Assembly (NCBI RefSeq): GCF_000230975.2 | Contig: NC_021172.1 | Span: 682,001-746,000, forward strand | DNA: 64,000 bases | From: Hyphomicrobium denitrificans 1NES1 | GTDB lineage: Bacteria > Pseudomonadota > Alphaproteobacteria > Rhizobiales > Hyphomicrobiaceae | Direction: 5' to 3' | Shown here: positions 45,411 to 54,791 of the stretch, in pieces | Layout: each line of letters starts with the position of its first letter | Position numbering within the stretch: the stretch's first letter is position 1 | Notes under the pieces: generated by a model | What the model was told of the DNA's origin: nothing | Database searches by the model: none | Seen by the model: only the letters and a program-made list of their open reading frames with translations | Position numbers and translations under genes: made by a program

Positions 45411-45679
45411 ACAATGCGGAGGAGCGTGCCGAAGTTGACCGGCAGAGAACTGCCGCTCACAATGCATTTATAGATAGCTGCAACGGCCTCAGCCGAGCGA
45501 TGGCCCGCGTCCAACTGAGTACAGAATGGCGAAAGTCTCTCGGTGATGAGTCCACGCCGGACAGTCGCAAATCTATTGGCGACTTTGCCTGCTTTACGCA
45601 CTGCAAGCTCGGGGCTGAGAGCACGATAGTCAGGCAGCGACTTATGGCAATGGGTCGAAGTCTGTACGCCTCAAATTGA
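45386..45679 (+). CDS. Hypothetical protein after the toxin remnant (immunity-like position)
   Basis: A frame of 97 residues from the ATG at 45386 overlaps the end of the toxin tail in another frame. It is Cys-containing and mostly polar-helical (RTAAHNAFIDSCNGLSRAMA, then RKSIGDFACFTHCKLGAES). Its place directly behind a polymorphic-toxin tip fits an immunity gene, or it could be the frameshifted end of the toxin itself. No ribosome-binding site is evident. I do not recognise the family. Confidence 0.4.
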   Translation: MGISWLFLDNAEERAEVDRQRTAAHNAFIDSCNGLSRAMARVQLSTEWRKSLGDESTPDSRKSIGDFACFTHCKLGAESTIVRQRLMAMGRSLYASN

Positions 45680-45811
45680 CAGGCTGAGAAAGCAAACCGA
45701 TCATCTAAGCATGAATTTTAATTCGTCGGCATCGAGCAAGCCCCAGTCTGCTAATGTTAAATTATAAGAAGCGTAACCGGCGACGGTCTGGCGCCGGCTA
45801 CGCTGCTATAG

Positions 45812-48130
45812 TTAGAAAGCCACTGTTACGCCGGCATTGAAGGATCGGCCTTGACCGGGGACGGGCGAGATAAGTCCAACCCGTCCGTCGGCATTGTAGT
45901 CAGCCCAGTCCACACCGCCGAGCGGCGGGTAATAGAGCTTATCGAGTAGATTGCTGATACCGAAGTCGAACCGTACGTTCTCCCACTGATAGCTGGACCG
46001 CAGGTCAACCAAGGCATAACCGGGCGTCGTCGGTTCGTTACGGAGATCGTTGATCTCCGTCTTGGCATTAACGAGCGTCAACTGCACCGCATTCGACCAG
46101 TTGCCGAGCTGGTGGTTCAGGGTCAGCTGCGCATTGAGCGGCATCATATGATAGAGCGTGTCGCCACTATCGAGGTTTTCGCCGTTAACGTATCCGACCA
46201 ACGCAGAGAGTCCGAACAGACCGAACTCGTGGCTATCCCAGAGCTCGACACTACCTGATACGTTCACGCCATAGAGCTGCGCATCGTGGTTGGCGAAGCG
46301 CAGGGTGACGAACTCCGATGACGGCATCACCATGCCCATGCCACCCATGCTCATTCCCCCTTGGGTCTTTAAGTAGTCCGCATCGATGTAATCTTCGACG
46401 TAAGTATAGTAGGGCGTGACCTTCACATCCCACAGGCGCCGTTGCCGGTCATGCCACCCCGTGGTGAAGCTCACGGTGTTAGCGACCTCCGGCTTCAAAT
46501 CGAGATTTCCGACATAGCCGTTGGCGTCGCCATACCAGCCGATCATGTCTGCGGCCATGTCGCCCGTGCTCCAGGCGTAACGCTCGTAGAGATTGGGAGA
46601 GCGCGTCTTTCGCGCGTAGCCAATCTCATAGGTCTCGTTCGCAGTCGGCTCGTAGCGTGCAAGTGCCGTCACGTCGAAGTTCGCATCGGTACGTTGATGG
46701 CCGCGCGCATTGAAGGCCGCGGCGTCTGCGGCATACATCGCGCTATAACCTTTCACGTCGCCCGTATCCATCCAGACCATGTCATTGCGAAAGCCGATAA
46801 GAGTACTCCACGCGGGAGCCCATTGGTGTTCCCACTCAACGAATGTGCCAAGACGTTCACGCGTTCCGTGGTTGATGTCGATGAAGGTATCCGGCCCCAT
46901 CATCGGCGCCATCCCCGCAACGGGCGGCCACCAGTCGTTGAGTGTTTCGCGGTGAAATTCGTTTCCCATTCTCAGAACGTCCGCAGTCGTGAGCGGAATT
47001 TCCGTTTTGATCGAATAGCCGAGATCCGTTCCGTCGACGTCCATCGGCATTCTGCCGGATTTGTCGGCCAGCATGTCCATGCGGTGCTCGGTCGTATGAT
47101 AGAATGCCCGGACGTCTAGCGTTCCCCAATCGAAATGCGTGAGATAGCGCGCGTTGAACAGCCACGCTTCGTTCTGCACCATATCCATGCGTTGGTTGAC
47201 GTACCCCTGATACGGGATCTCCGCATAAACTCCCTGGAACGTGAAGAGGTCACCGCCATTTTTTGCGGCAAAGGTGAGCGCGTGGTTTTGCGCCTCGTAA
47301 AGCGTGGAGCGGACAATCGGACCATCGTCTCCGCGCGCATAGTCGTTTGCCTTCGTCCAGGCGCCGGAATAGCCGAGGCTTACGTTTTGCGTTGCGGCTT
47401 CCGCATGGGCCGCCGTGCTGACGCCATCACCGTTGCTCCGGTAGAATGCTGAGAGGCTCCCCGAAGTTCTGACGCCGTCGCCGATGTTTGCAAAATGGGG
47501 CGGCATGGATTCAACGACGACCGTACCGCCAAGACTATCGCCGCCATTGCTGACCGGTGTGACGCCGGCAATGACGTCGGCGATGGCCACCTGCGAGGGG
47601 TCGATGTAGGACAATGGAGGGTTCATGTGGTTTGTGCACGCCGACGTCACGACCATGCCGTTGAGCAGGATCTTCACGCGGTCGTCGTTGAGCCCGTTGA
47701 TTGCCGGCAAGCCGGAGAGTCCACCGGACGAAAAGATGCTGATGCCGGGCGCTTTCGTGAGAAGTTGTGCGGTGTCGCTGGTGCCCGGCAATTGAGACTG
47801 GATTGCCTCTCCCGAAAGACGAGTTGTAGTGAGGGGAATGGCCAAGCCTTTCGAGCCAATCCCGGCAACTTCGGTAGCTGCAGGCGGCTGGCCCGAAAAC
47901 GATTGCTGCCGTGCCGATTGTGGTGAGGTGGCCGTGGCTTGGATTGCGACCGGTCTGGTCTGATGTTTCTTGGTCTTGGTCGCAGAATGGCTGTGCGTCT
48001 TCTGCTGAACGACGACCTCCGGCAGCGGAGTTCCCTCTTCCTGCCCATGAGCTCCTCTGCTCAAGGCATATGACGCAACGATGGTACCTGCGGCCGCGCA
48101 GAGCAGCCTTGCTCGTCGAGTGACGTACAT
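45812..48130 (-). CDS. TonB-dependent copper receptor, OprC/NosA-like
   Basis: An outer-membrane receptor of 772 residues: signal peptide, a His/Lys/Thr-rich linker, plug (ISIFSSGGLSGLPAINGLND) and a barrel ending in the terminal Phe. Cys165-x3-Met169 (CTNHM) and His349-x-Met351 (EHRMDM) match in order and spacing the CxxxM and HxM copper-binding motifs described for Pseudomonas OprC. Additional Met clusters (MSMGGMGMVM) support a copper link. The gene lies about 100 bases downstream of a DUF2946 gene on the same strand, a frequent pairing. The start is ATG 48130; a TTG five codons upstream is possible. Confidence 0.9.
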   Translation of the reverse strand: MYVTRRARLLCAAAGTIVASYALSRGAHGQEEGTPLPEVVVQQKTHSHSATKTKKHQTRPVAIQATATSPQSARQQSFSGQPPAATEVAGIGSKGLAIPLTTTRLSGEAIQSQLPGTSDTAQLLTKAPGISIFSSGGLSGLPAINGLNDDRVKILLNGMVVTSACTNHMNPPLSYIDPSQVAIADVIAGVTPVSNGGDSLGGTVVVESMPPHFANIGDGVRTSGSLSAFYRSNGDGVSTAAHAEAATQNVSLGYSGAWTKANDYARGDDGPIVRSTLYEAQNHALTFAAKNGGDLFTFQGVYAEIPYQGYVNQRMDMVQNEAWLFNARYLTHFDWGTLDVRAFYHTTEHRMDMLADKSGRMPMDVDGTDLGYSIKTEIPLTTADVLRMGNEFHRETLNDWWPPVAGMAPMMGPDTFIDINHGTRERLGTFVEWEHQWAPAWSTLIGFRNDMVWMDTGDVKGYSAMYAADAAAFNARGHQRTDANFDVTALARYEPTANETYEIGYARKTRSPNLYERYAWSTGDMAADMIGWYGDANGYVGNLDLKPEVANTVSFTTGWHDRQRRLWDVKVTPYYTYVEDYIDADYLKTQGGMSMGGMGMVMPSSEFVTLRFANHDAQLYGVNVSGSVELWDSHEFGLFGLSALVGYVNGENLDSGDTLYHMMPLNAQLTLNHQLGNWSNAVQLTLVNAKTEINDLRNEPTTPGYALVDLRSSYQWENVRFDFGISNLLDKLYYPPLGGVDWADYNADGRVGLISPVPGQGRSFNAGVTVAF

Positions 48131-48229
48131 AATGCATTTCCCCAATTGGCAGCGGCAGCCTCCCGATCGTGCCGGGGCCGCAAGCCAAATTTCAAAATTC
48201 CAGATGTGAATTGGATGTCGCGATGAAGA

Positions 48230-48619
48230 TCAGGCGATCGCCGTGCGCGCGGGTGGGGGACCGCGGCTGCGGGCGTTGATAATGAACCTAATGGCGAGCA
48301 GCGTACTTTCGCTCTCACGGATACGTTGGCCAGAAACTTCAATCGGCCGGACGATCGGTGCCGTCGCAGTTACGGCGAGCTGGAACGCCGCGAGACCCTT
48401 GCAGAAGGGGCAGCTCGGAGCATCTTTGACCGGTTTGGAACTGTGCGATTGTCCGGCATGGCAAATATCATCGGAAAAACTGCCGGAATCCGCGGCAGCC
48501 AGCATTTGCCGGAATTCAGAAACAAGGTGGTTCGATAGAAGGGAGGCGTAGAATATTACGCCCAGCAGCGTGAGTGCTGCCGAGATCGTCCTGCGGTTTG
48601 CTCTTGTCTTTCGCGCCAC
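48230..48619 (-). CDS. DUF2946-family protein
   Basis: A 129-residue protein starting at GTG (48619, with GGGAG upstream). It has an N-terminal hydrophobic segment (ISAALTLLGVIFYASLLSNH) and the family cysteines in DDICHAG and CPFCKG, which could bind a metal. DUF2946 proteins often precede copper TonB receptors, as here; their role is unknown but probably in copper handling in the periplasm. Confidence 0.82.
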   Translation of the reverse strand: MARKTRANRRTISAALTLLGVIFYASLLSNHLVSEFRQMLAAADSGSFSDDICHAGQSHSSKPVKDAPSCPFCKGLAAFQLAVTATAPIVRPIEVSGQRIRESESTLLAIRFIINARSRGPPPARTAIA

Positions 48620-48892
48620 CGCGACGCTCCCGTATGGTCATTCGGCTGTTTCGTTTGCGCGCCGATCTCCGCAAACACCACTACTTTCTAGGGCTGCGCA
48701 TGATCGTATTGCATTCTCGAATGTTCATATGCTTTCCCCTTATCGGAATTGCTCCCCCGATCGATTCCGATTTTTATTTGACCGCCACTGTTCCGGCTTT
48801 GTCGAAAATCAAAGAGCTGTTGGTGGAGCGTGCCGGGACTTTTTGCATGTCGCGTAAAGCGCAGATGCCAAGGCTAAAGCGGCTCATCGCTC

Positions 48893-49762
48893 TCAAAGCC
48901 CGAGGCTTTGTAGGATGACGGCCGCCAACGTGCTCGGGAGCTGCGGAAATAGCGCCGTGGCGGCCGCGACGATTACGAGAAGGGCGACCGTGACAGACTG
49001 GAGGAGCTGTTGCAATCGGGCGCGTCGTTCAGCCTTGGGGTCGCATTCTTGCAGCGGAAGGAGACCGCGTCCGCGGGCGCATGCATCTTGCGCATCTGCG
49101 ATGCTCCTGATCACCCGCGACGTGAGGATGCCGCCAGCGCCGCCGGCGCTGAGGCTTAACACCAGGAGGCTGAGCGGATCGTAGGCGGTCGACTGCGATA
49201 TGTCGTCGGAGAGACGACCATAAACAAGGCCGGTCAAAAACAGCGCGTACGCTGCGAACACCAGCGCCATCGCGCGCCCTTTGGAGGCCGATTCGGGGGA
49301 CGCAATCAGCCGGCTCCGATGGAGGGTGAAATATTGAAGGTAGGGGACAACGATGATGTTGGTAATCGGAACCAGCATGAAGAACGCCGCGTAGGGCGAG
49401 CGGATCTTGGCATTGCTGAAGAAATTGATGTTGCGGATGGCGCGAAAGAAAAAATAGACGATGCAGCCGATGAGCGCAAAGACGCTGGCGCTCGCCGTCA
49501 GCGTGATGGGGAGCGCAAGCCCGAACGGCAATATGTCAGGGTTCCAGTCATTCTTCTGAAAGTACTCGAGCACGGGTTTCCCGACCACCGAGACGGCGAT
49601 CAATCCGTTGAGGATTGGAGATGAGGAGCGAAGGGATTTGAAACGCGCGTGTCGTTGCGCAATCTCTTTGCCGATCAGGAACGGTCGTGCCGTCAAGATC
49701 ATAGCGAGGACCCCGAAGCCGAGGAGGAAGACCGGCAGGTAGCGGACAAAGATGACTGCCAC
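48893..49762 (-). CDS. Polytopic membrane protein next to a patatin, function unknown
   Basis: A 289-residue protein with about six hydrophobic helices (for example VRYLPVFLLGFGVLAMILTA and SVTVALLVIVAAATALF). It starts at GTG 49762 with AAGGAGGGAG upstream. I do not recognise a family. The gene follows the patatin-like gene by 48 bases on the same strand, so both are likely co-transcribed and may work together at the membrane. Confidence 0.75.
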   Translation of the reverse strand: MAVIFVRYLPVFLLGFGVLAMILTARPFLIGKEIAQRHARFKSLRSSSPILNGLIAVSVVGKPVLEYFQKNDWNPDILPFGLALPITLTASASVFALIGCIVYFFFRAIRNINFFSNAKIRSPYAAFFMLVPITNIIVVPYLQYFTLHRSRLIASPESASKGRAMALVFAAYALFLTGLVYGRLSDDISQSTAYDPLSLLVLSLSAGGAGGILTSRVIRSIADAQDACARGRGLLPLQECDPKAERRARLQQLLQSVTVALLVIVAAATALFPQLPSTLAAVILQSLGL

Positions 49763-49810
49763 GAAGCTCCCTCCTTTGCGAACGTGGTTCCGTCGCCCAA
49801 TGTGCAGTCG

Positions 49811-51436
49811 TCAATGCGATCGCGGCGACGTGTTGCACGTCGTCGTCGGCATTGGTGTCTTGATCGCGATGTCGCGGACGGTATTCCATTGCGCAACATC
49901 GCCGGCGAGCTTGCCATGAACGAGAAGGAAGGCCGTGAGGTCGAGGAGCTTGCGGTCCGCGGCCGTCAGCATGAAGTCGGTCGGAATGTTCTGCAGCCGC
50001 TTGCTCAGATGTCGGGAGAGCGAGCTGGTGCCGTCGTCGATGCCGTTCTCGGCAAGAAGCGCGGTGAGTTCTGGCCGATTCTGCAGTCGGTCGCTGTAGG
50101 TTGACGCAAAGTCAGGGTTGACGACATCGCGTAAGCCGAGGCGGATGATGAGCGGCCGCATGGCGAGCGCCCCCGACTCGAACGAGTTTTTCCAGGATGT
50201 CTTGCTCGAAGGCTCGCAGGCGCCTGTGCGATGAGTCAGTTCCTGAGACCAATTCAGCGAAAGTTGATCCGTCACCGTGTCTGAACTCTCGATAAACTTC
50301 CAACCCAAATCCTGCAGCAACGCCACGGCTCCGAAGATCGATTCGGCGGCGTGATGAAAGACGGTGCCTTCCCAGGCATAGCGATCTTCGATGCCGGTCT
50401 GCTGGAACTTCGTGCCATTGGCATCGATGCGATCGACACTCGCATCGATGGCGATAATGGTGACGGTCGAACGTTTGGCATCGGGATCGAGATCGGCTCG
50501 AAGCTCGGTCAATAGCGTCACCAATCCGGAGTTGTCGGCGAGCGCACCGTCGGCGAGGAAGATCTGACTTCCCTGAAACAAAATCTTCGAACCGCAGTGC
50601 TTGAGGGGGAGATTCGGGTAGGCCATCGGGAATGCCGAGGAGGCGTAGACTGCATCGGCCAGGCGGACGCTCGACGGATCGATGCGGTTGAATGCGAGGT
50701 CATTCTCGCTCGCGAGCGTCTGCGGCGCGGCCAGCTTCCCCCACCAGCCCGTAGGCTGAAAGAAGGTGGTGTCGATGTAGCTTCGCGACAGCACGAAACG
50801 CACATGGTTGGCGACATCGAAGGCGTTGATGTAGAGGGCGGGACTGGCCGGCAGTTGCGTGAGGGTCGCGCCACTGAAGAGGGTCGCGTCGTAGTCATCC
50901 CGTGCCAGGACACCGCGATTGTAATCGGTTGTCAGAGACCGCGCCCATGCGAGTGGGTTGAGCCCCGCTGCGCCGTACCATTGCCGCTTGCGGTACTCGA
51001 TCGCCATATCGTCGAGATAGGTCGTCCAATCCCTGGCGCCGGCGTCGGCAGCTTTGAGTTTTTCGGAGTTGAGGGTGAAATAGGCGGCGGCCAGCGAGCC
51101 ACCCGATACGGATGATATGGCTGCGACCTGGTCGAGCAGACTGCGCGCCTTGCCGTCCGCGGGACCAAGCAGCAAATCCGGACCGGCGCGACGAATTTCG
51201 CGAAGCACCGCCGCCGACAGATAGGCGGCGCGACTGCCGCCACCCGAGGCGGCGATGGCAACGATCGTGGCAGGGAGGTCGGTTTTGACGAATGGCTTCG
51301 GGTCATCGAGGTCGATGTCGCCCCGGAGGCAGCGACCAACGGGAACACCGGTGTGGACTGGTCCAAAATAGGCCCGCGCGGCGCCGACAATGACCAGTCC
51401 GACCGCGACGGCGGCAAGATAGGATCTCAGCCTCAT
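49811..51436 (-). CDS. Patatin-like phospholipase family protein
   Basis: A protein of 541 residues with an N-terminal membrane anchor or signal (RSYLAAVAVGLVIVGAARAY). The oxyanion-hole motif is ASGGGSRAAYL, the nucleophile elbow ISSVSGGSLAAAYF, and the catalytic Asp is in ADGALADNSGL. The Ser-Asp dyad is thus complete. Such enzymes hydrolyse phospholipid acyl chains; the predicted location is the periplasmic face of the membrane. It probably forms an operon with the membrane protein downstream. It is longer than minimal patatins, with extra C-terminal sequence of unknown role. Confidence 0.87.
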   Translation of the reverse strand: MRLRSYLAAVAVGLVIVGAARAYFGPVHTGVPVGRCLRGDIDLDDPKPFVKTDLPATIVAIAASGGGSRAAYLSAAVLREIRRAGPDLLLGPADGKARSLLDQVAAISSVSGGSLAAAYFTLNSEKLKAADAGARDWTTYLDDMAIEYRKRQWYGAAGLNPLAWARSLTTDYNRGVLARDDYDATLFSGATLTQLPASPALYINAFDVANHVRFVLSRSYIDTTFFQPTGWWGKLAAPQTLASENDLAFNRIDPSSVRLADAVYASSAFPMAYPNLPLKHCGSKILFQGSQIFLADGALADNSGLVTLLTELRADLDPDAKRSTVTIIAIDASVDRIDANGTKFQQTGIEDRYAWEGTVFHHAAESIFGAVALLQDLGWKFIESSDTVTDQLSLNWSQELTHRTGACEPSSKTSWKNSFESGALAMRPLIIRLGLRDVVNPDFASTYSDRLQNRPELTALLAENGIDDGTSSLSRHLSKRLQNIPTDFMLTAADRKLLDLTAFLLVHGKLAGDVAQWNTVRDIAIKTPMPTTTCNTSPRSH

Positions 51437-51828
51437 CCCCGACCTGCCTTTTGTGCGTTGAATGCCACCCGTGAAATTATCCCTGAACCCGTGCAGTCAT
51501 ACACGCCAATGCCGAAACCCGGGATGGCAAACATGCAACATTCCCGCCCCTCGCGATCCGGAGCCACCCGTTGGTTGGAAGATGTCTACAGATCGGGGCG
51601 GGCGGAGACGACGGACATGCCGCTGGGTATCGGCACGAATGCGCAGAACTTGCGCTGCAAGCAGGGGATGTAACGTGACATCATCAATGTCACGACCTTC
51701 GTTGCCTTGGGTGGATGGTGGGTCAGCCCCTCCCGCGCCCCCTCGGACAGCAGCGAAGGGGTGGTCGAACGGCTCGAAGGCGCCGGCGGCGCCGCCTCCC
51801 GCGCCCCCTCCCGCCTCCGAGAAAAGCC

Positions 51829-51945
51829 TCGGCCCTCGCCAGCGTGGAAGTCAGGGCTTTCCAGAGCCGGAAGATAACGCGTCAACGCCCGGAGCTGCGG
51901 CAGGAAATCGGCCTTGTGAAAGTCGTTGTCGCTACTTTCGATCAT
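51829..51945 (-). pseudogene. N-terminal fragment resembling DUF6508 protein
   Basis: The first about 39 residues of the frame (DFLPQLRALTRYLPALESPD, then FHAGEGR) look like the start of a DUF6508-type hypothetical protein. The rest of the open frame down to 51586 is low-complexity and unrelated, so the gene appears truncated. Confidence 0.4.
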
Positions 51946-52348
51946 CGTGCTTGGCCGACTCGCGGAATCAAGAACCGGTAAATCCTTGACCTACCGGTGG
52001 ACTGCTTCTGCGGCTTGGAGAAAATGGAACGTGCGGCGCAGACGTCGACACTAACGCGTCCTTTTCATCGGAAGTCCAGCCAGTTTTTTGCTGCAGAAAT
52101 CGGAATTTCGCACAAACGCCGGGATCTATTCGCGCGATGATTGGCGTTGCGCGTATTTGTAATGCGGGCGCCGGGAACGCGCGCGTTTGGTAATTGTTGA
52201 TTCTCAGAATTGTTCTCTGAATGGCGCACGCAGGAAGCATGGTCATTCTACCTACGCTTGGTAAGCGGGGGTCTCTCTGAATCCTGCTTCTAGTTGCTAC
52301 GACCGTTGCTGCGGGGCGCGTCCGTCCGCCAAAATGATGGAGTTGGTT
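51946..52348. other. Gap with no recognised gene
   Basis: These 403 bases contain only antisense-type open frames. Nothing recognisable was found. Confidence 0.4.
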
Positions 52349-52741
52349 ATGTGCGATTATTCTCTTGAAATGTATCAAAGCCGACCAGCCCGCGAGGGTG
52401 AGGAATATGTCAGCAGCAGATTTCCGAGCAGTAGCGTCGGCTTCATCAGCCCAGGCGATTCCGCTGTCGCGATCTGCATGGCATGCGACACCAAATTGAA
52501 ACTGTCGCACATACCCGAAGGCGTGCAGGCCATGGCAAACGTTGGCGAGACCGAAGAGGCCACGTTCGTCCAAGGCGAAGGCTCGCTCCACCGCGACTGC
52601 GTGCGATTCAAGAACGGCAGGGTCTTCACCCTGCAGTTGCTCGGTCCAGGCGTGACAGCCTGGCTTGTACCCGAGATCCGCTGCTCTTCCGCAACGCCGG
52701 CTCATGGAACGCCCGAAACAGCACTTAACCTAATGCGATAA
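52349..52741 (+). CDS. Conserved hypothetical protein
   Basis: A 130-residue soluble protein beginning MCDYSLEMYQSRPAREGEEY, a start I associate with a small family of uncharacterised alphaproteobacterial proteins. It has no signal peptide or membrane helix, and two Cys in CMACD. It stands alone in a region rich in gene remnants, directly followed by a cytochrome b561 fragment. The two possible start codons at 52334 and 52337 add five or fewer residues. No function is proposed. Confidence 0.7.
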   Translation: MCDYSLEMYQSRPAREGEEYVSSRFPSSSVGFISPGDSAVAICMACDTKLKLSHIPEGVQAMANVGETEEATFVQGEGSLHRDCVRFKNGRVFTLQLLGPGVTAWLVPEIRCSSATPAHGTPETALNLMR

Positions 52742-52912
52742 GTTGCGATCGACGGCAGCGGAGGAGTGCCGTCCTTTTTCGGTCTTATTCACGCCTGGCT
52801 TGGATACGGCGTTGCGGCGGTGATCGTATTGCAACTTCTCTGGGCGTTGAGCGGAGAACGCCAGGTGGGACTTATGCGCTTTTATCCGTCGGGTAAATCC
52901 GATCGCGGCTGA
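52742..52912 (+). pseudogene. Cytochrome b561 fragment, N-terminal half
   Basis: In frame from 52742 the sequence reads FFGLIHAWLGYGVAAVIVLQ, LLWALSGERQVGLMRFYPS, then stops. This matches the H-x-WLGY...RLLW..G...RFYP helix of cytochrome b561-type proteins, with its haem-ligand His. There is no start codon and the rest is lost. A C-terminal piece of the same family lies at 58673-58799 on the other strand. Confidence 0.6.
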
Positions 52913-53043
52913 CTGTGTCGAGAATTGTAAAGTCAGCTGTCGATCGCTTTGTCCTTTGGCTGGGGGCTTGGTTGGGCCAAGCCCTTCCCGCCCGCGCTTG
53001 AAACTTTCGATTACGCGGCGCTCACCTGCATGGGGCCGTCAGA

Positions 53044-53307
53044 TCAGCTTCTCCTCAAAAGTAGATTATAGAGCCAGGCGAAAACTCCGAAATGAACGAA
53101 TCCTTCAACGAGACCCCAGAAGGCGCCGACAGCAATTCCCACGCTCGAAACGGAATACCCATAGAATCCGTAAAATTGCTGGAGCAAGTCCGTAAAGGGT
53201 TTGAAACCAGGCACGCCGAGAAGTGAGCAGACTGTCGCCAAGCCAACACAAACTGCCCCGTAGATTCCGCCTGCAAGTGCAAATCGAAGGACGTCGAGGT
53301 TTTGCAT
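53044..53307 (-). CDS. Small membrane protein, function unknown
   Basis: An 87-residue protein with two hydrophobic helices (FALAGGIYGAVCVGLATVCS and VGIAVGAFWGLVEGFVHFGV), separated by LQQFYGFYGYSVSS. AAGGAG precedes the ATG. It looks like a conserved small integral membrane protein of alphaproteobacteria; no function is known to me. Confidence 0.7.
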   Translation of the reverse strand: MQNLDVLRFALAGGIYGAVCVGLATVCSLLGVPGFKPFTDLLQQFYGFYGYSVSSVGIAVGAFWGLVEGFVHFGVFAWLYNLLLRRS

Positions 53308-53484
53308 GTGCGAATCTCCTTCGTTTAACTCCTATTATTCATAGCAGCCCTCGAGGCTTGCGAGCGTGCCCCTCTAGGCGGCCGGTGGATTGTAAGACGG
53401 TGATATGGTCGGTAGCGCTTGGCGAACTTGGCGACATTTGAATCATTGGTATCAGCAGATCAGAAGGCCAAGGGTGGTCGTTCT

Positions 53485-53874
53485 TTAAATGTTGCTTGAA
53501 GCTCTGAATTTCATCCCACAGGCATTAAAGATCGTCTCACGAGCTGCGCCGTCGAGTTTTTGAACTTCGACATCGGTACGGACCATTGTTAGGTGGGCTA
53601 TTTGCGTACTCAGCCTCTTGACCAAATGCGACGGCACTTTGCCATTGAGCCAAGTTGAATAGGTTGCATCTGTAAATTCTGATGCTTTTGCGCCGTCCTT
53701 ATCGTTGAAAAAATCAATTAGCGCCCGCGCGGTGATGCAATTGGATTCGATCAACGCGTTGGAAACAATAGTGTCAGACTGCCCATTTGCCAAACGGTTA
53801 CGCGTGCCGAGTAGCTGCCGCACCATATAGACAAAATGTTCTTTGAAGAAATCCTTGCGGGATGACACGGTCAT
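53485..53874 (-). CDS. Hypothetical helical protein, possibly HEPN-like
   Basis: A 129-residue, mostly helical soluble protein with GAGGGGG before the ATG. The stretch NALIESNCITARALIDFFND and the later KRLSTQIAHLT recall uncharacterised proteins related to HEPN/AbiU2 types, but the RNase Rx4-6H motif is not evident. No antitoxin partner is seen; the neighbour is an SRAP remnant. Function not assigned. Confidence 0.55.
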   Translation of the reverse strand: MTVSSRKDFFKEHFVYMVRQLLGTRNRLANGQSDTIVSNALIESNCITARALIDFFNDKDGAKASEFTDATYSTWLNGKVPSHLVKRLSTQIAHLTMVRTDVEVQKLDGAARETIFNACGMKFRASSNI

Positions 53875-53890
53875 TCAGACACCCCCTCTC

Positions 53891-54160
53891 TTACGCCGCC
53901 AGCAAGTCTTCCTTATCGAAGCCGCTCTGAACAATCCGCATTGCGGCCGGATCAAAGCTACGCGCGAGAGCAAAGGCTTCCGCGGGCGTTCCCGAAAGCC
54001 ACGTTTCGAACTCGTCTTCTTTCGACGGCAGCACCAGCATGCGTTCGTGATTGATGCTGTCCGTCAAAACGTTTGGCGTCGTGGTCATAAAAGAATAGAC
54101 GTCCACCTCGACGTTCGGCCCGTCATTCTTTACCGGACCTTTCAAAGCGGACGCCCGCAT
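53891..54160 (-). pseudogene. C-terminal fragment of an SOS response-associated peptidase (SRAP/YedK)
   Basis: The frame VYSFMTTTPNVLTDSINHER then MLVLPSKEDEFETWLSGT then PAEAFALA matches the C-terminal part of SRAP proteins, including the active-site His in the HxRM block. The N-terminal part with the catalytic Cys2 is missing, so the gene cannot form DNA-protein crosslinks at abasic sites. Confidence 0.7.
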
Positions 54161-54255
54161 GCCGTTAGTCTAAGTGCACAGATTATAATTTTATGCTTTT
54201 GTCTCCGCCGCCCACCGCATGTATCGGCTCGTTGCCGCACCCCTGCGTTCGCGTC

Positions 54256-54645
54256 TTAATATCCGATGCAATCGTAGTAGCGATTCCACCAGTACGCGCT
54301 GCCGGTTACGAGCGCGCGTTGATAAATCCACGCGCAATTATTGCCATAGTAATATGGATAGCCATACCAACCATAATAATAGCGCCGATTCCAACGGCCG
54401 TGACGCCGGAAATTACGCCCCCTGAAGACTTGGCGTCCGCGAAAATTGCGATTGGTAAACCTGTGAACGCTGGCGCCCCGACCTCGGAAACTTCGCATTC
54501 CAACACTCGGACGGCCGACGCTCCGCGCAAAGCTGTGACCGCCGGCACTATGTCCGGGACTGCGGGCGTCAGCCTCGGCGAAAGCACCTGCCACAGCCAG
54601 TAAGACGACGATACCCACGGCGACGATTTTGCTCTTTAGCTTCAT
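54256..54645 (-). CDS. Small secreted Arg/Tyr/Gly-rich protein
   Basis: A 129-residue protein with a signal peptide (KIVAVGIVVLLAVAGAFAEA) and a mature part rich in Arg, Phe, Gly and Tyr (FRGRQVFRGRNFRRHGRWNR, then RYYYGWYGYPYYYG), ending in Cys-containing aromatic sequence. Similar short proteins are common in Hyphomicrobiales genomes and have no known function. It is strongly basic. Confidence 0.7.
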   Translation of the reverse strand: MKLKSKIVAVGIVVLLAVAGAFAEADARSPGHSAGGHSFARSVGRPSVGMRSFRGRGASVHRFTNRNFRGRQVFRGRNFRRHGRWNRRYYYGWYGYPYYYGNNCAWIYQRALVTGSAYWWNRYYDCIGY

Positions 54646-54791
54646 GTTACCCAGCTCACTCTATCACGCATCCATCGATGGTTGAGCAGATAGGTCTGCC
54701 ACCTCCCAGGACATTGAGACATGTCAATGGAGGGCACCGTATTTTTCATCATGGTGCGGTGGATGGCATCCGATTGCGATCGGGTATCCGT

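Noticed and set aside
51968..52705. Open frame of 245 codons on the minus strand
   Set aside because: It is antisense to the better supported gene at 52349-52741 and has no good start or recognisable product.
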